From positions 372,001-436,000 of the forward strand of contig JAWZYV010012385.1 of assembly GCA_038373885.1 (NCBI GenBank): DNA of 64,000 bases. The letters run 5' to 3'. The DNA comes from Cheiracanthium punctorium (taxonomy: Eukaryota; Arthropoda; Arachnida; Araneae; Cheiracanthiidae). Below, piece by piece: positions 52,375 through 64,000 of the stretch. The translations under genes and the position numbers were made by a program. How positions within the stretch are numbered: position 1 is the first letter of the stretch; the number at the start of each line of letters is the position of its first letter. Under the pieces are notes generated by a model. The model was given only the letters and a program-made list of their open reading frames with translations. It did not search any database and had not been told where the DNA came from.

Positions 52375-54350
52375 TGGAAAAAAACAGCTCTTCATCAAGT
52401 TTAATATTTTTGCATTTAAAACTAATATAGGTATGTATATAAAATCTTTTCAGGTGTGAAGGTGATCAATGCATTGCATAAAATAACACAACAAATTAGA
52501 ATGTTTAACATTATTAGTAACAAAAAACATCCCTTTAAAAAAAAGTTTGTTTTCATACCCTATATTTCTTTAGCGTATAGTACCTAATTTATATGGACAG
52601 TGTAGGTATTTTACGTTTAGCCACAAAACTGAAATCCACCTATATTTTGGTCTGTTTAAATGTATTATTCTATATGTCTAAAGATGATATTTTTCGTTTC
52701 TTTCATTGTTTTAAGACATTTTGGATCTTTACTCTTTCTTTCATTGTTTTAAGGCATTTTGGTGCTTTATTCTGTTCTGACAATCAATATATTATGAATT
52801 ATTGCAGCTGTGCCTTTGTTGTATCTCAGCTTGTAAATCCTGCTAATTTAAATATGTTTATGCTGTAAAAAAAAAGTTTTGTTTATATATTTATTATAGT
52901 AGAACTGATGCACTCTATACCTGTGATGAAGCTTGGATATTCTTGTTTATAATTACTTTTTTTTCTTTTTTTTAACAATGACTTTTTTTAAAGCGTTTAA
53001 TTTATACGGTCCTTAAAAATCTGGCATGTGAACGTTGGTCTGATATATAGCTACAAATTTTTTATTTTGAAATCTCATAAAACACACTTTTGTTGCTAGA
53101 ATTGGTATAATTTATAAATACTTAATTGCTATCTTTGTGCACTCTTAGCTCTTTCTGGGATTTATTCAGGGGGGTAATCAGAGGAACTACATATTTCGCC
53201 ATTTGTTTTACTTCATGCCTTTGTGAAACTACCTCTTCAATGTAAAAGTCATTTGAAAATTTAAACTTACCATAACTAAATATCATACTAAAAGTGTACT
53301 AACTTATTCTTATTTCTCTATTCTGCTTAACTTAACTTTTTATGAATTACTTTTAATCACAATAAAAAATAACCTACGGAGTTGTGCGTAGTATCAAAAT
53401 TGTGACATTTTTGATTATCCAAAAGCAGTCGGTCCCAATTACTTTGGATAAACAAGATTCTTCTGTAAAGTATTTATATCATACTTTTGTATTCTCTCAC
53501 TCCCCCCAATATTTATATGTGCATGTTACCATTTATTTGAATTATACATAAAACGAAAATATAAACTAAAAAAAACTATTAAAAATATTTTATTAATGGA
53601 CCGAATAATCAAACTATTAACAATTTTTTAGTTACAAAACAGTTTCTTTTAACAAATACTGTAGACACAAATGAAATAATCTTAAATAACTTATGTATTA
53701 ATCTTAAATAATATATGTAGCTTATTCTTTAATTGTATGAAAAAGCACTGCATAATTAATTCTTTATATTTCATTATTATTTATATCTATTTACACTATT
53801 TAAACACAAAACTTATCCATTATCGCATGAAACATAACGAAGACGATCAAAACCAAAACAAGCCAAGATATCTGATCCACCCAAACGTGCGTCACCGGCT
53901 TATCCACGGCGGCGTTCGCTTTTCGCCAAGGCGTTGGCGCGTAAAGCGCCAGTGCTCTGTATCTATGAGTGTTTGTTTTCACGCTTACGGGAACATCTAT
54001 TATATATTTTTTTCTAAAAATATTTTAACGCAATTTACGAAATACACATTTTATATAAACATTTACACTATAGGGTGTGTTATATATATTTTTCGGAACA
54101 ATATATTTTAATTTAATGTTTTTTTTTCTAATTTTTAAAAAAGTGAAATTTTGTCTTTATGACTGTCTTATATAAAACTAAAATAAATAAATAAATAAAT
54201 AAATGGTCACTTAAATGTTTCAAGTAGAATGCATATTTAAAACCAACATCTTGAAGAACAACATTCTTAAAATCCTGCATGAATAGATTCCTATAAAGGA
54301 ATGTTATGAACGCTTATATGTCTTGTTCCCACAGCGGGAGCTTCGGCGCC
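52375..54350. other. A+T-rich interior of the composite insertion
   Basis: 52,593-52,868 contains a 91-codon frame with a small internal repeat (FHCFKTF/FIVLRHF); it has no recognisable domain and is low-complexity. 53,905-53,992 is a relative, in reverse, of the outer piggyBac-like tip at 46,405-46,505. A (TAAA)n run is at 54,183-54,203. Confidence 0.4.
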
Positions 54351-54354
54351 CTCC

Positions 54355-55110
54355 CACTAGTTAGCATTTCCAGTTACTCTGTATTGGGTTCCTGTTCATT
54401 CTGGCATTCCTAGTAATGAGATGGCGGATTCTCTTGCCAGGTTGGGCTCTGGCTCTTTATTTGTTGGACCTGAGCCGTTTCTCGGTATCTCGAGTAAATG
54501 TTACATGGATACTGTGTTTAGCCACTTTAACAAACTTCAGTATTTCAGCTGGCTTAAGTGTAATGGCCAGAGGCAGGCCAAAGAGATCAATCTTGGCTTT
54601 CCTGGTGTTAGATGCAAGGAACTTCTGTGTCTCAACAGGTCCAGTCTCCGTAGGGCTATTGGCCTGTTAACTGGGCACTGTTGCCTTAAAAGGCATCTTA
54701 ACATAATGAAGGTTGCCGATTATCCCACTTGTCGGGATTGGAAGTCCCACTTGTCGGTAGTTTAGAGCAGTTTCCTCCTTCTTAAGGAGGAAACTGCTTT
54801 ACACATCCTCTGTGAGTGTGAGTACTTCTCTGATTATAGGTTTGAGCATCTTGGGCGCCATGTCATTGAGCCCTGGGAGCTTCACAAAATGTCTGTTAGG
54901 TCTATGCTGATGTTCTCATCTGCTACTGGGCTCTTTTCGTAGGGACTTTTCCATATTGCTTGAGAATGATACAATAGACCCATGGTCGCGGTGCCTGGCC
55001 CTTTATGGGCCTCCCCTCCAAGTCATAAGTCATATCATTTCCAGATTTTGCTACCGTTCAACAATAAAGAAATGTTTGGCACTTCGCAGGCTGGTTATTT
55101 CGTACATTAT
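54355..55110 (+). pseudogene. 5'-truncated non-LTR retrotransposon, RNase H end
   Basis: Frames around 54,382-54,700 read YWVPVHSGIPSNEMADSLAR, the C-terminal signature of the retrotransposon RNase HI domain (WVPGHSGI-GNE-AD-LA). This is followed by LTGHCCLKRHLNIMKVADYP and a Cys/His cluster, PTC...ALHILCEC, typical of Jockey-like ORF2 tails, ending at a TAG at 54,941. Reverse transcriptase and endonuclease are absent. A TCCCACTTGTCGG duplication and a perfect 15-bp palindrome at 54,766-54,798 disrupt the Cys motif. An AATAAA signal lies in the 3' region (about 55,062). Confidence 0.82.
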
Positions 55111-55376
55111 AGTATCAACAACAAAAATAATTACTTTATATATACAGTTTTGAGCAGCATCTGCGTAAAAAAGGAAGTGCTGTATCCAAAGTGGAGAAAG
55201 ACATTTATCCCCATAACTCGCCAAAGCTCCCGCTACGGGAACATGCTACATTTCCTAAATGCTTTGAGTTAAAAAAAATTTCAACTGTTCTATAATAGAG
55301 GCATGCAATGTATGTTAAAATGTATATACATTTAAAAATCTCTATTTGATTCTCATAGCGGAGTTTAATGGGTTAA

Positions 55377-56470
55377 TGTAAGGTTGCCTGTTCCTGCCTG
55401 TAACTTGCAAGACATAGAATAAGAAACAACGTCGAGTGAATGTGAAGGCACAGATCAAGAACATGTAGAAGAGTACTCCCTATAAATGTCTCGACTCTTC
55501 GCCACAGCTATAATCAAAAGAAGCTGAACGATTTGGTTCCCAATCTAAATCTTTCAATACAAACTACCAATACAAAAGTTTCCTGTTTTAGATCAAGAGG
55601 TACTTCATTCGCTCAATATTTCGACATTCAGAATTCCATGTGTGTATGTAGTAGAGATATCAGTGCTCTGCTGATGCAGTTAAGTGTACAACATAACCCT
55701 CAGGAATAGCAACTATTTATTGACTGTAGGAAAACCAGATTGAAAGCAGTAATATTGCATAATGGCAATACTTTTCCATCCATGCCTTTAGCTTATGCAG
55801 TAGACGTGAAAGAAACTTTTGAAACTATGGCCAATATACAGTGAAGAAATGGTTTACAAGGAAATCGTATGTAACTGGAAAGGCAAAAGTGAAAAAAACT
55901 CCACTTATTGAGCTCAATAAAATCATTTTGCGTCCGCTTCATGTCATGTTTGTTGAAGAATTTTGTTAACTTTGTTAAAGCTCTGGATAAATAAAGTCAG
56001 GCTTTCAATCATTTGAAAGAAACGTTTCCCAAACTGAGTGAAGCAAAGTTAAAAGAAGGTATATCCATTGGACCACACATAGAAAAAAAATTGAGCACTC
56101 CGTCCTTTGCTATCAAACTGACAAATATCGAATTAGAGGCTTGGTCCTCATTCAAAGCAAGTATGCAGGACTTTTTGGAGAACAAAAAGATGATAACTAT
56201 GTTAGCATTGTGTTAAAGATCAGTCAGACAACTATAAGAACATGGAGTGTAGAACATCACTTAAAATTCATTTTTACATTTGCACCTCGATTTCTTTCCC
56301 AAGATATCCCTTAAGACATCCATTCTTACGATGTAACACCGTTATCAAGGTCACTGGAACCCTTCAGTGACGAGAGACTACCTCTGGCATCTTGTTAGGG
56401 AGAGTAATGAAACGAATAAAACAAAAGAAGAACATCGCTCTCACATTTTCCGAAGTACGGAGATTAAAGT
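55377..56470 (+). pseudogene. Decayed CACTA-like transposon gene, main part
   Basis: Continues the gene broken at 46,391. In order: LPVPACNLQDIE; LNDLVPNLNLS (about 55,530); a FIDCRKTRLKAVILHNGN stretch at about 55,715-55,770 with PSMPLAYAVDVKETFE after it; then a 67-codon open frame from 56,013 that reads LKETFPKLSEAKLKEGISIG, PHIEKKL, ELEAWSSFKASMQDFLENKK. Next come NYVSIVLKISQ, HHLKFIFTFAPRFLSQD and, at about 56,390, WHLVRESNETNKTKEEHR. From memory the order matches the same invertebrate family (FIDSSK-SLKAVLLHNGN, F--LSEAKIKEGIFVGPQI, SLKIHFLHSHLDFFP, DYCW-L-RD). The conserved GDLK / C-FLCEWDSR region is missing or unrecognisable. Stops and frameshifts are numerous. Confidence 0.78.
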
Positions 56471-56749
56471 TCAAAATATTTTTTAAAGTAACTCAGACCT
56501 TCATTTTAGAATCATGCTTATATATATAAAATAATATTGAATTGCGAAGTTCTTAATATGCACTTTTTGTGAGTTTTAATTATGTCAAAATTTGCCAGTA
56601 TTGCTTCTGATTCTGCTCTGTCTTTAGGAAATGTGACGTGATAGACATAAATTGATTTTACCAGTGAATTCAGCACCCCTAAATTAAATAAATCCACCCA
56701 TTAACAAACCAGAGGCAGAAAAAAAGTTCAAATTTGTTGACTAGTGTTA

Positions 56750-58674
56750 TTTTAATATTGCAGTTATAAATATTAAGTTCATTCATACTTTATAGCATAC
56801 AATATAGAAAATAAACATACAAAATTTAAAGCTCATTTATTTTGTTTCTGGCACCATGTTGAATCTTTCCTCAAGTTTATAGGAAGGTGCCACTTCTGCT
56901 TGCAATGTGAGTGTAACAGAATGAGGATCTCACTTATCGTGCTAATAGTATATTCAAAATAAAATATTCGTTTAGCAAATTTAAACATGATCAGTGGAAT
57001 ATTACACGAGCTCTATTCAGTTTATTCAATGTTCAAGATTTCGAATAAACGCAATAAATTTAGATAAATTCTCAATATATGTGAATATTAGGGTATTATT
57101 CAGCGTACAAGGGGATCACTGCTGCTATGTGTTGGCACATAAAAATACCAGACGCAGCGTTACGTCATTCACCGAATTACTTTAAAGAAACTTACAAAAA
57201 TAAGTCATAAAAAATGGTAACAGTTAGGAATACTTCCCTTGTATGTTGAAAGATAAATATCAGTTGTTCATTTCGTCACTTCTTGTAAAACACAAGCCAC
57301 ACTAGGCTCATCAGTTCTGTTTGTGAACAGTCTCATAACACTCATTTAATAAAATAATAATCTTAAGAAATTTAAGAAAAAACTTATATGGCTCATTTAG
57401 GGGGGGGGATGCTTTTTTTTTCCCGAAAGTGCATTTAAGTGCCTGAAAAATATTCAGTTTTTAGCTTTATCTCATTATTTCAGAATGTGTTTTGCAATTA
57501 AAGTTGCCAACGTAATTAATGAAATGATTCTTATACTGTGTTTAAAGAATATAATGTATTACTAGAAAGGGTTCTTTTTTTAGTTTATTGCTCACACATT
57601 CTGTAATGGTGAATAAAGAAGGAAATCTTTTTATTATATGAGAATAAAATTTTTCATAGAATCTTCAAACAACTATATTGCCAAAGTGTAAATAAAATGA
57701 CTTTATTAATTCTAATAATAATTATATTAACAGAAAACAGAATATTCAAGCTTTTATTCTTTTCATCGGACAGTTCTGTGTCTGTAGTATAATATTGATT
57801 CCAACCGTATAAAATACAGCAATAGCTCGAGGAAAACTATATAATTGAATCATGTAATGCTAATGCACAGAAAATATAAGTTCACATTTTATTGGTTAAA
57901 CACTTCTAGTTAAATAATGACGTGATGAATTCTTTTTAACATGTTTTTTGGAAAGATTAGCTAGGTCTTAATTTACACTCATATAAATTTCCTGCACTAT
58001 ATTATGCAGCTGTTTCTTTAATACAGTTATATTTTGTCATTGCGGCTACTGGCAATTTGTTTCTACCGGAACCAGAACTCCATTGAACATGCACAAGAAT
58101 TTTCTTATGAGCAAGGTAGGAATAAGTTCAACGTCACCATTTACCCGACGCAAGATATCACAGAAATCTAAAACAACTGTGCAGCTTGGCATTCTTCGAG
58201 ATAAAAAATAAAGCGAAATTATACTGCATTTAACTTGTAATTTGGAATGAAGCCAATATATGCAGTCATGTTACAATAAAAATAATTATTTGTTGCACTT
58301 AGATAGGTTCTTGACAAAATACCGTCAAAGCTTTATTAATGATTTTAAATATCACACTTTTCAAAAGTCAAAATAATATGTGAACGAGAAGTAAAGAAGA
58401 TTCTTTTAAATTTGTTTTTAGGTAAGAAACTCCTGTTTGAGTTATAGTGTGTAGATCATTTTTCAACATCAAATATAGAAAAAGATATATTGAAAGATGA
58501 ACATATTTAAAAGTTTTTATTAGTAGTGACCTTTTTTAATTTAATAAGATGTAAAAGGCTGAGATCATAAATTACACTTTTGCCGAAAGGGCATTATTAT
58601 TTTGTCCTGTAATTACATTTCTAATTCCAATTTTTGAACATTCTTCAAAAATTAGTATATATATATATATATAC

Positions 58675-58745
<71 letters not shown>

Positions 58746-58984
58746 AAGCGGGGATTTATAAACAAAAAAGAGAAATGACTCTTTCGGAGAAGGTATTTAA
58801 TAATTTTACTATGGATACACTCATATAGAAAAATAAATAAATAAATAAACTTCTTTCACCCAGTAAAAAAAATCAAAATAAATTATCGTTCTAGTTCGTA
58901 AGTATTCTATTAAATGGCTTTGTTACTTACTAAACATACGAACATTTTTTTAACCAAAAAAGCTATTTTAATGTATAAGGTAAT
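56750..58984. other. Unit 2 DNA, paralogous to 13,720-17,800
   Basis: Continues directly from the right TTA of the CACTA-like element. Clear matches are 57,385-57,930 to 15,250-15,790, 58,085-58,215 to 16,370-16,515 and 58,235-58,620 to 17,165-17,550. (TA)n at 58,655-58,742. No gene. Confidence 0.65.
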
Positions 58985-58986
58985 TT

Positions 58987-59955
58987 GGGGGAAGACGCAA
59001 GAGTATAAATACTACTTTTTTGTGTCGATATCTGGCAATACTGAGCCACTTGTGTGAAGAGTATGGGTCGACATTGTTTGTGGCTTGTGAATTTATCTGA
59101 GTTAATCGTCTTTAATCGACGTTATTTTTGGTTCTCGCGAGCATTTAACGTGGTGAGTACAAGTTTTATAACATTCCGTTCCTCATATTTAAATTTAACA
59201 AACGTACTTGTTATTTGAATCAGGTATTAACAATATAAGTAATTTACGCATTTTGTTATACATACGATGCATGTAAAGGTAGAAGCGGTAATAACACTGT
59301 AGCAATAAGGAAATAAGCTTATGTGGCATCTTCCCCCCTATACTTGGGGGAAGACACCACATAATTCAGAAATAAATGATGTGAACTTTAAATTTTTTTT
59401 TTTTTTAACATTGTATATTATCGTATAAAATATAAATGCAATTAATAATTATTATCGTAATTAATAATAATTAAACGCAATTAAGGATAAGAATAAAAAT
59501 CATAATTGAAACCTGTAATAATAAAAATTATTAAAAAATTTAAATTATTATTACTATTATTCCATATTACTTCAATGAACTTGACATATAATAGTCTTAC
59601 ATTATATTATACATTTGGTATAATATCTGCATTAAATTTTATAATCTTTTTTATACTTTCTTTTAAGGCATTCATATTTTAATAAATATATTTTAATCGC
59701 ATACATCGAATAGATTTCACATTTTATTACCATACAGACAATGCCTCGAAACTACAAAAGAAAAATTGATCGAGTTTCTTGGTCACAATAAAATTTAATT
59801 AGAAAAGAAGAATTCTATGAAGTGATTCTATTTGTTTTGTTTTTCTGTAGTTATAGTTAATTCACATTTTGTAATTTTTGTCTTATTTTATTATTTACTG
59901 TGGCGTTTTTGCATCCTACCCCATAACTGGTGTCATCTTCCCCATATATATGCGG
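58987..59955. mobile_element. Cluster of elements with GGGGGAAGATG-type inverted termini
   Basis: Termini: GGGGGAAGACGC at 58,987 (inward), GATGTGGC-type CATCTTCCCCCC at 59,322-59,338 (complement), GGGGGAAGACACCAC at 59,345, CATCTTCCCC at 59,934-59,943 (complement), and GCGGGAACATGCCAC at 59,952. They pair as two back-to-back units, about 58,987-59,338 and 59,345-59,943. The abutting ends form a hairpin with 15 of 17 paired positions (59,321-59,361). No transposase; 59,360-59,930 is extremely A+T-rich. Confidence 0.55.
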
Positions 59956-59959
59956 GAAC

Positions 59960-62630
59960 ATGCCACAATTAAATGACTTTCATTAACAGTAAATTTCTTA
60001 TTTATTTTCATACTAAGAAGAGAATTAACTTGTATGCATAACTAATTAAATATTGAAAAACAAAGTGTATTTTTTTCATGATCTTGTTTTTTCAATTTTC
60101 AATCTACTCTTAATCGAAAAATCCTTAAATATGGCGACTTACCCCGATTTACAGTACCATTTTTTACATAGGTATTTCTGCATTTTATTTTTAAAAGAAC
60201 ACTGCGAAATAAATTTTAATGAAGATTTTTTATTGGAAATTTATTAAAGTTTATCTTCTATTAATTCCCGAACAAAATTTAAGGTTAATACATCGAATTT
60301 CCGCATGTGAGCAGTTTTCTCTCGAGTTGCATATGCGTGTTTAATATTTTTCCATACATCTATTTTGTATAGCATATCCGTTGATTAAGAATATTTTTTA
60401 AACTGGAGGAAACAGAAAAAACAACATTAAGAAGCATAGTTATTTTGAAAATGAGCGTAATTCAATACACTGCCAGAAACGAAAACGAAAAAAGAAATGT
60501 TGACCTTAGTGTTAGAAAGCAAAATTAACATAAAACACTCATAAAGCTGGTGCTAGAATGTAAAATTAACAAAAATGATGTATAGTAACAGGCACACATG
60601 GTACTTATTAATATTAAAGAATAACTAATCCATACAAAAATTTAAAAAATAGCAAAACAGAATAATTATAAGCAAGAAAAAGGAAAATAGGAATAAATGA
60701 GAACAAAAGTAATCGATAACCGTCCAAATGAACAAAAAACATTCAGCAAAAACTGGTGTTAGAATGTAAAATTTATAAGAAATTTGTGTACAAAAATGAT
60801 ACTGGGTACAGTGGTGTAAATAATGATTTTTACCTTCAAATTTTTGAGAGACTACTCCATTCAGACGTGTGTTTCATTATTATTTTCCATTTAAAGCGTA
60901 GTTCAATATTTTTTCCATGCGTAAAAGATAAGAAAGGAGGAGCTGTATCAAATTTATATTTCATATATTTATATGTATACAGTTCTTTGCAAAAATATTT
61001 GCTATATATAAAAGCTATCCTTCAAATGAAAATCTTTTCTAATTCAAAGTATGTTTCAATCTCTCACAGTTTTCAAGATAATCGGTATAGCATCTATTTT
61101 GATAAAAAATGAATATCTTAACGCTAAAGTAATTTCGAATATTTAGGTTAATTAAAAAAAATAATAATGAGAAAAAGCTTTGTTGATTCAATAAAAATAC
61201 TATTAGCGCAATTTCAACAAAATAATTTGTTGATTCGACAAAATTTTTGCTAATTCAACAAAAGATTTTGTTAATTTAACAAAAAAATTGATAAAGACAA
61301 CAAAATTATTCGGTTGAAATAGCACGAACTAAATTTTTCAACAGAATTTTGTTGAATTCAATAAAATAAATTTTCTGTGTATTTCGTGTATAAATATAGC
61401 ATATAATAATTACTGTTTAAGAATTGAATCATTTCATGGATCGCTGTGTATTCCTTTTCAACAGAAGTTTGCATGATCACACTTTATTTGTAAAAGTCTG
61501 GAAACCCCTTATCCATTAAAATAAAAAGAACCACAATTTAAAGAATTTAAAGTTCAAACTTTAAATTGTAAAATATATCTTTCGAGTTCCATAACCATAT
61601 TCCACTTACAACCAACAGCTAATTTTACTAATAGTTGTTTTCCTCAGAGAACTACATGAATCCAATTAATAATTCAAAACATAGTCGTTTGGGGAAATAT
61701 TTCTTTAAATATTTTAGACTCAGTTATGTAGTCGATTCGCCAATACTTTAAATATACTCATGGTAAAGCTAATGTATAAATTTTGGTTCAGTTACGAGAT
61801 TTTTGTAAGGGACATTTGCTGCAATTTGTAGTTGTACGAAGAAAACGTTATGTTATATATTATATAAAACTCGAATATTTGAAGAGTGGTTTATAAAAAA
61901 AATTGTTGCTAATCTCATACGGTACTCACACTGTTCTACGTATTGCTAAATAGATGGAATTGCTTACAAAAAATATAGTTTCCGGCATTGTGGTCCTACT
62001 CTATTTCTTTAAAATCATCTTAAATATTTTTATAGATTTATTATTTCTCATACATAAAATTGACCGTAAATGACATAATAATTTGGCAGAATATGATCTC
62101 AGTTAAATAATAGCATTGGCTCTTCTTTTTAGAATATACTACGAATTTTAGACTTTTAATTTAAAGTTTAAATCTTAAAATTAAATGAAAGTTACTTTTC
62201 TAAGTGTTAATAGTACTTTACATGGACTTGGCTTCTAAGAAACATGTCTGAGATTCACGATAATATTATTATTGATTTTGTTAAAAATACTTAATTTTAA
62301 CATAGCTAAAACTGACTTTAAAAAAAAATTAAAAAATGCGTTATTAATTAAACATTTCTGTTACCGTGTCGTGTGTTTGGAATTAATATGTAAAAATACA
62401 TTTACGGAATGGTTCTTACTAAACTACTTAGTAAATTTTGAAATTCTCGTGGTCAATATTAGTTTCCACAAATTACTGAAAAGTTTAGAAAAGCATCTTC
62501 AATATAACTTTTAAATGATATTTAATAGCTTTTATTTTTATTTTCTTTCGAACGAACTGTCTGAATGTAAAACTGCTCTATTAAAAAAATCTATTATTTT
62601 CCTTTATGCTGGAATAAAGGATCTTTTCAG
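59960..62630. other. Unit 2 DNA, paralogous to parts of 17,950-23,260
   Basis: 60,470-60,770 matches 18,135-18,390. 60,920-61,030 resembles 21,510-21,600. 61,580-61,730 matches 22,015-22,150 (TTTACTAAT, CCAATTAATAATTCAAAA, GTCGTTTGGGGA). A 118-codon frame at 60,756-61,112 has no paralogous open frame and no domain; I do not call it. AACAAAATTTT-type short repeats occur at about 61,205-61,360. Confidence 0.6.
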
Positions 62631-62693
62631 AGTATTCATTCTTGGAAACATTACAGTGAACCAAATGTATAGTTTTTCCCTTATTACTGCGTG

Positions 62694-62868
62694 AATATTT
62701 CCATTTTATCAGATAATAGAAATGCCACCGTCATCTGCTTCATTTACTGTTTTTGTACTGTGGTTGAAAGAAGTCTTTTTCCCCATTAATTGCTTTTACC
62801 CTTAAATGCAACTAACGGAAAAAACACAAAAGAATGCACTAAATGGAATTGTTATTTTTATCTCGCTG
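62694..62868. promoter_or_regulatory. Conserved element, unit 2 copy
   Basis: Counterpart of 23,321-23,495 with about 3 differences in 175 bases (C/G near 62,712, A/T near 62,780, A/C near 62,813). Identity falls sharply immediately to the right of CTCGCTG and more gradually to the left, where the preceding 60 bases are about 90% identical. The 27-codon plus-strand frame beginning ATGCCACCGTCATCTGC is open in both copies. Confidence 0.45.
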
Positions 62869-63221
62869 TAGTATAGTCGGGCGTTATTTTTAAATTATGA
62901 ATTTCTGTTAGTATTTTTTTTTCTTTTCAGTCAAAATACGTATTATCAGCCAGAATATATCTGAATTTACAAAAGAATGTGCTTAGTTTTTTGAAAGAAT
63001 TACATTTTTTAATGCAAATAATAAGAATTTCGCAAGATTCAGGTTAATTTATATGCATAATACAGAAAAAACACTCAAAATGCTGTTAAATTTAATATAA
63101 ATAAAATATTTGTGGAAAAACACACATAAAATTATACTTATGTGAAGACACGATCGTTTCAGCCTAAAATCAGTCATAACACTTCGTCTCACTAAACAGT
63201 GGGAACTGAAAAGATACAGAC

Positions 63222-64000
63222 AATCAAGCATGTTGCAACTTGGAAAAAAGAAAAAGCGAGAAACCACGGAGATTAAAGGGAGGGGAAAAGAGGGAAGTTA
63301 AACAAGATAGTGGAAGCCCAGTGGTGCAATGGTTAGCGCACCGCGCCTAAGTCCCACAGGTCCGGGATTGGAAGCCCGGGCTGGGCAAACTCAACTCAGC
63401 ATTTCATTCCTTGAGTCGGTCAATAAAATGAGGACCAAGCTTGCTTGGGGTCAAACACTGAGGGGCTTCGCGTCAGTCTGGCCACCTGGCCGAGGCATCT
63501 GCATCTGCCCCCCAGAGCCCATGGTCGCGAAGGCGCGGTTGGGCAGAGCAGGCCTTGGCTCCGCAGAGGGGCTGTTGCGCCAATGCTTGACTTTATAAGA
63601 GAAAGTACGAAAGAATAAAATATAAACAAAAATAAATAAAAAAGGAACAAATAACTCACATACACAAACACAAAACACAATCGAAAGCAGAACAAACAAA
63701 AGAACAAAATCAAATATAACAACAAACACACATGGTAGTATAATTCGTAAAGCAATATTAAAAATTAAGAATTATACTATTATTTGTGTTTTTGTTATTT
63801 TTAATTTTGTTTGTTCTACTTTCCATTGTGGTTTGTGTGTGTGGGTGTTCTTTTTTGCTTTTTTATTTATTTATGTAATGTTTTCATTTTATTCTTTCCT
63901 ACTTTCTTTTTTAACCACTTTCTTTTCCCATTCCTTTAATCTCCGTGATTTCTCGCTTTTTCTTTTTTCCAAGTGGCAACATGCATGTTTGTGTTTATAT
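63222..64000. repeat. Long palindrome (foldback-like), right arm truncated by window end
   Basis: Left arm about 63,222-63,309 plus 63,597-63,746; right arm 63,769 to at least 64,000. Arms share, in inverse, ACTTGGAAAAAAGAAAAAGC, GAGAAA-CACGGAGATTAAAG, GAAAGAATAAAAT, AAACACA and AGTATAATTC. The 22-bp centre is at 63,747-63,768. The left arm is split by a SINE, while the right arm runs through uninterrupted. It could be a foldback/hairpin-type MITE or a palindromic duplication. Confidence 0.85.
63310..63596 (+). repeat. tRNA-derived SINE inserted in the palindrome
   Basis: The head has box A-like TGGTGCAATGGTTAGCGC at 63,322 and box B-like GGTCCGGGATTGGAAGC at 63,359, separated as in a class I tRNA. 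The body includes TTGAGTCGGTCAATAAAATG followed by AGGACCAAGC. The whole is G+C-rich, in strong contrast with its surroundings. AAGATAG and AAGAGAAAG at the two edges may be a degenerate target duplication. It is a different family from the SINE at 3,116. Overlapping open frames here are artefacts. Confidence 0.8.

Noticed and set aside
53737..54111. 124-codon open frame
   Set aside because: Low-complexity I/Y/F-rich sequence; its middle is a reversed piggyBac-like tip (53,905-53,992), so it is a chance frame.
60756..61112. 118-codon open frame
   Set aside because: No recognisable domain, A+T-driven composition, and the paralogous region of unit 1 has no corresponding frame.
63329..63755. 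Overlapping open frames of 89, 92 and 111 codons on both strands
   Set aside because: They lie in a tRNA-derived SINE and in the A-rich arm of a palindrome; no domain and no codon bias beyond base composition.

Overview
This is an A+T-rich metazoan nuclear segment, most likely from an arthropod. No intact protein-coding gene, rRNA or tRNA gene is visible. Everything recognisable as coding is transposon wreckage: Tc1/mariner transposases, a CACTA-like transposon gene, the RNase H end of a non-LTR retrotransposon, and a Helitron helicase scrap. The mixture (Helitrons with hairpin-CTAG ends, piggyBac-type TTAA insertions, TA-flanked MITEs, tRNA-derived SINEs, long (TA)n tracts) fits an arthropod intergenic or long-intron region. 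The species cannot be named from the sequence. Lengths, boundaries and identities were judged by eye.

The main structural result is that the window is an old, diverged two-unit duplication in direct orientation. Unit 1 runs from about 3.6 to 23.7 kb. Unit 2 runs from about 25.1 to 63.05 kb. At least nine collinear blocks of non-coding DNA recur in the same order, typically around 70-85% identical. Unit 2 is nearly twice as long because it has taken up more mobile elements: a Tc1 element (from 27.48 kb), a mariner-type element (30.7-31.3 kb), about 8 kb of Helitrons (34.0-42.0 kb), several MITEs (25.3, 42.4, 43.1, 43.7 kb) and an 11-kb CACTA-like transposon (45.5-56.7 kb). Unit 1 has its own insertions: a Tc1 scrap at 4.8 kb, a truncated SINE at 7.5 kb, a Helitron at 10.3-12.3 kb, and about 3 kb at 18.4-21.4 kb. 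Because the two units are paralogous, each often preserves the empty site of an insertion in the other.

The most structured part is 45.5-56.7 kb. A CACTA-type element with 3-bp TTA target duplications carries a decayed gene. That gene is split by a roughly 9-kb TTAA-flanked piggyBac-like insertion, which in turn holds Helitrons, a pogo-like MITE and a non-LTR retrotransposon 3' end. A second notable area is 36.2-42.0 kb, where two Helitron families alternate in a 1,898-bp head-to-tail repeat: three 5' ends of one family lead to a single 3' end.

One short stretch behaves differently from the rest. 23,321-23,495 and its counterpart 62,694-62,868 differ at only about 3 of 175 positions, while the surrounding paralogous DNA is heavily diverged. 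It is the best candidate for selected function (an enhancer-like conserved element or a small exon). The right edge of the window (about 63.22-64.0 kb) is a long palindrome with a tRNA-derived SINE inserted in one arm only.
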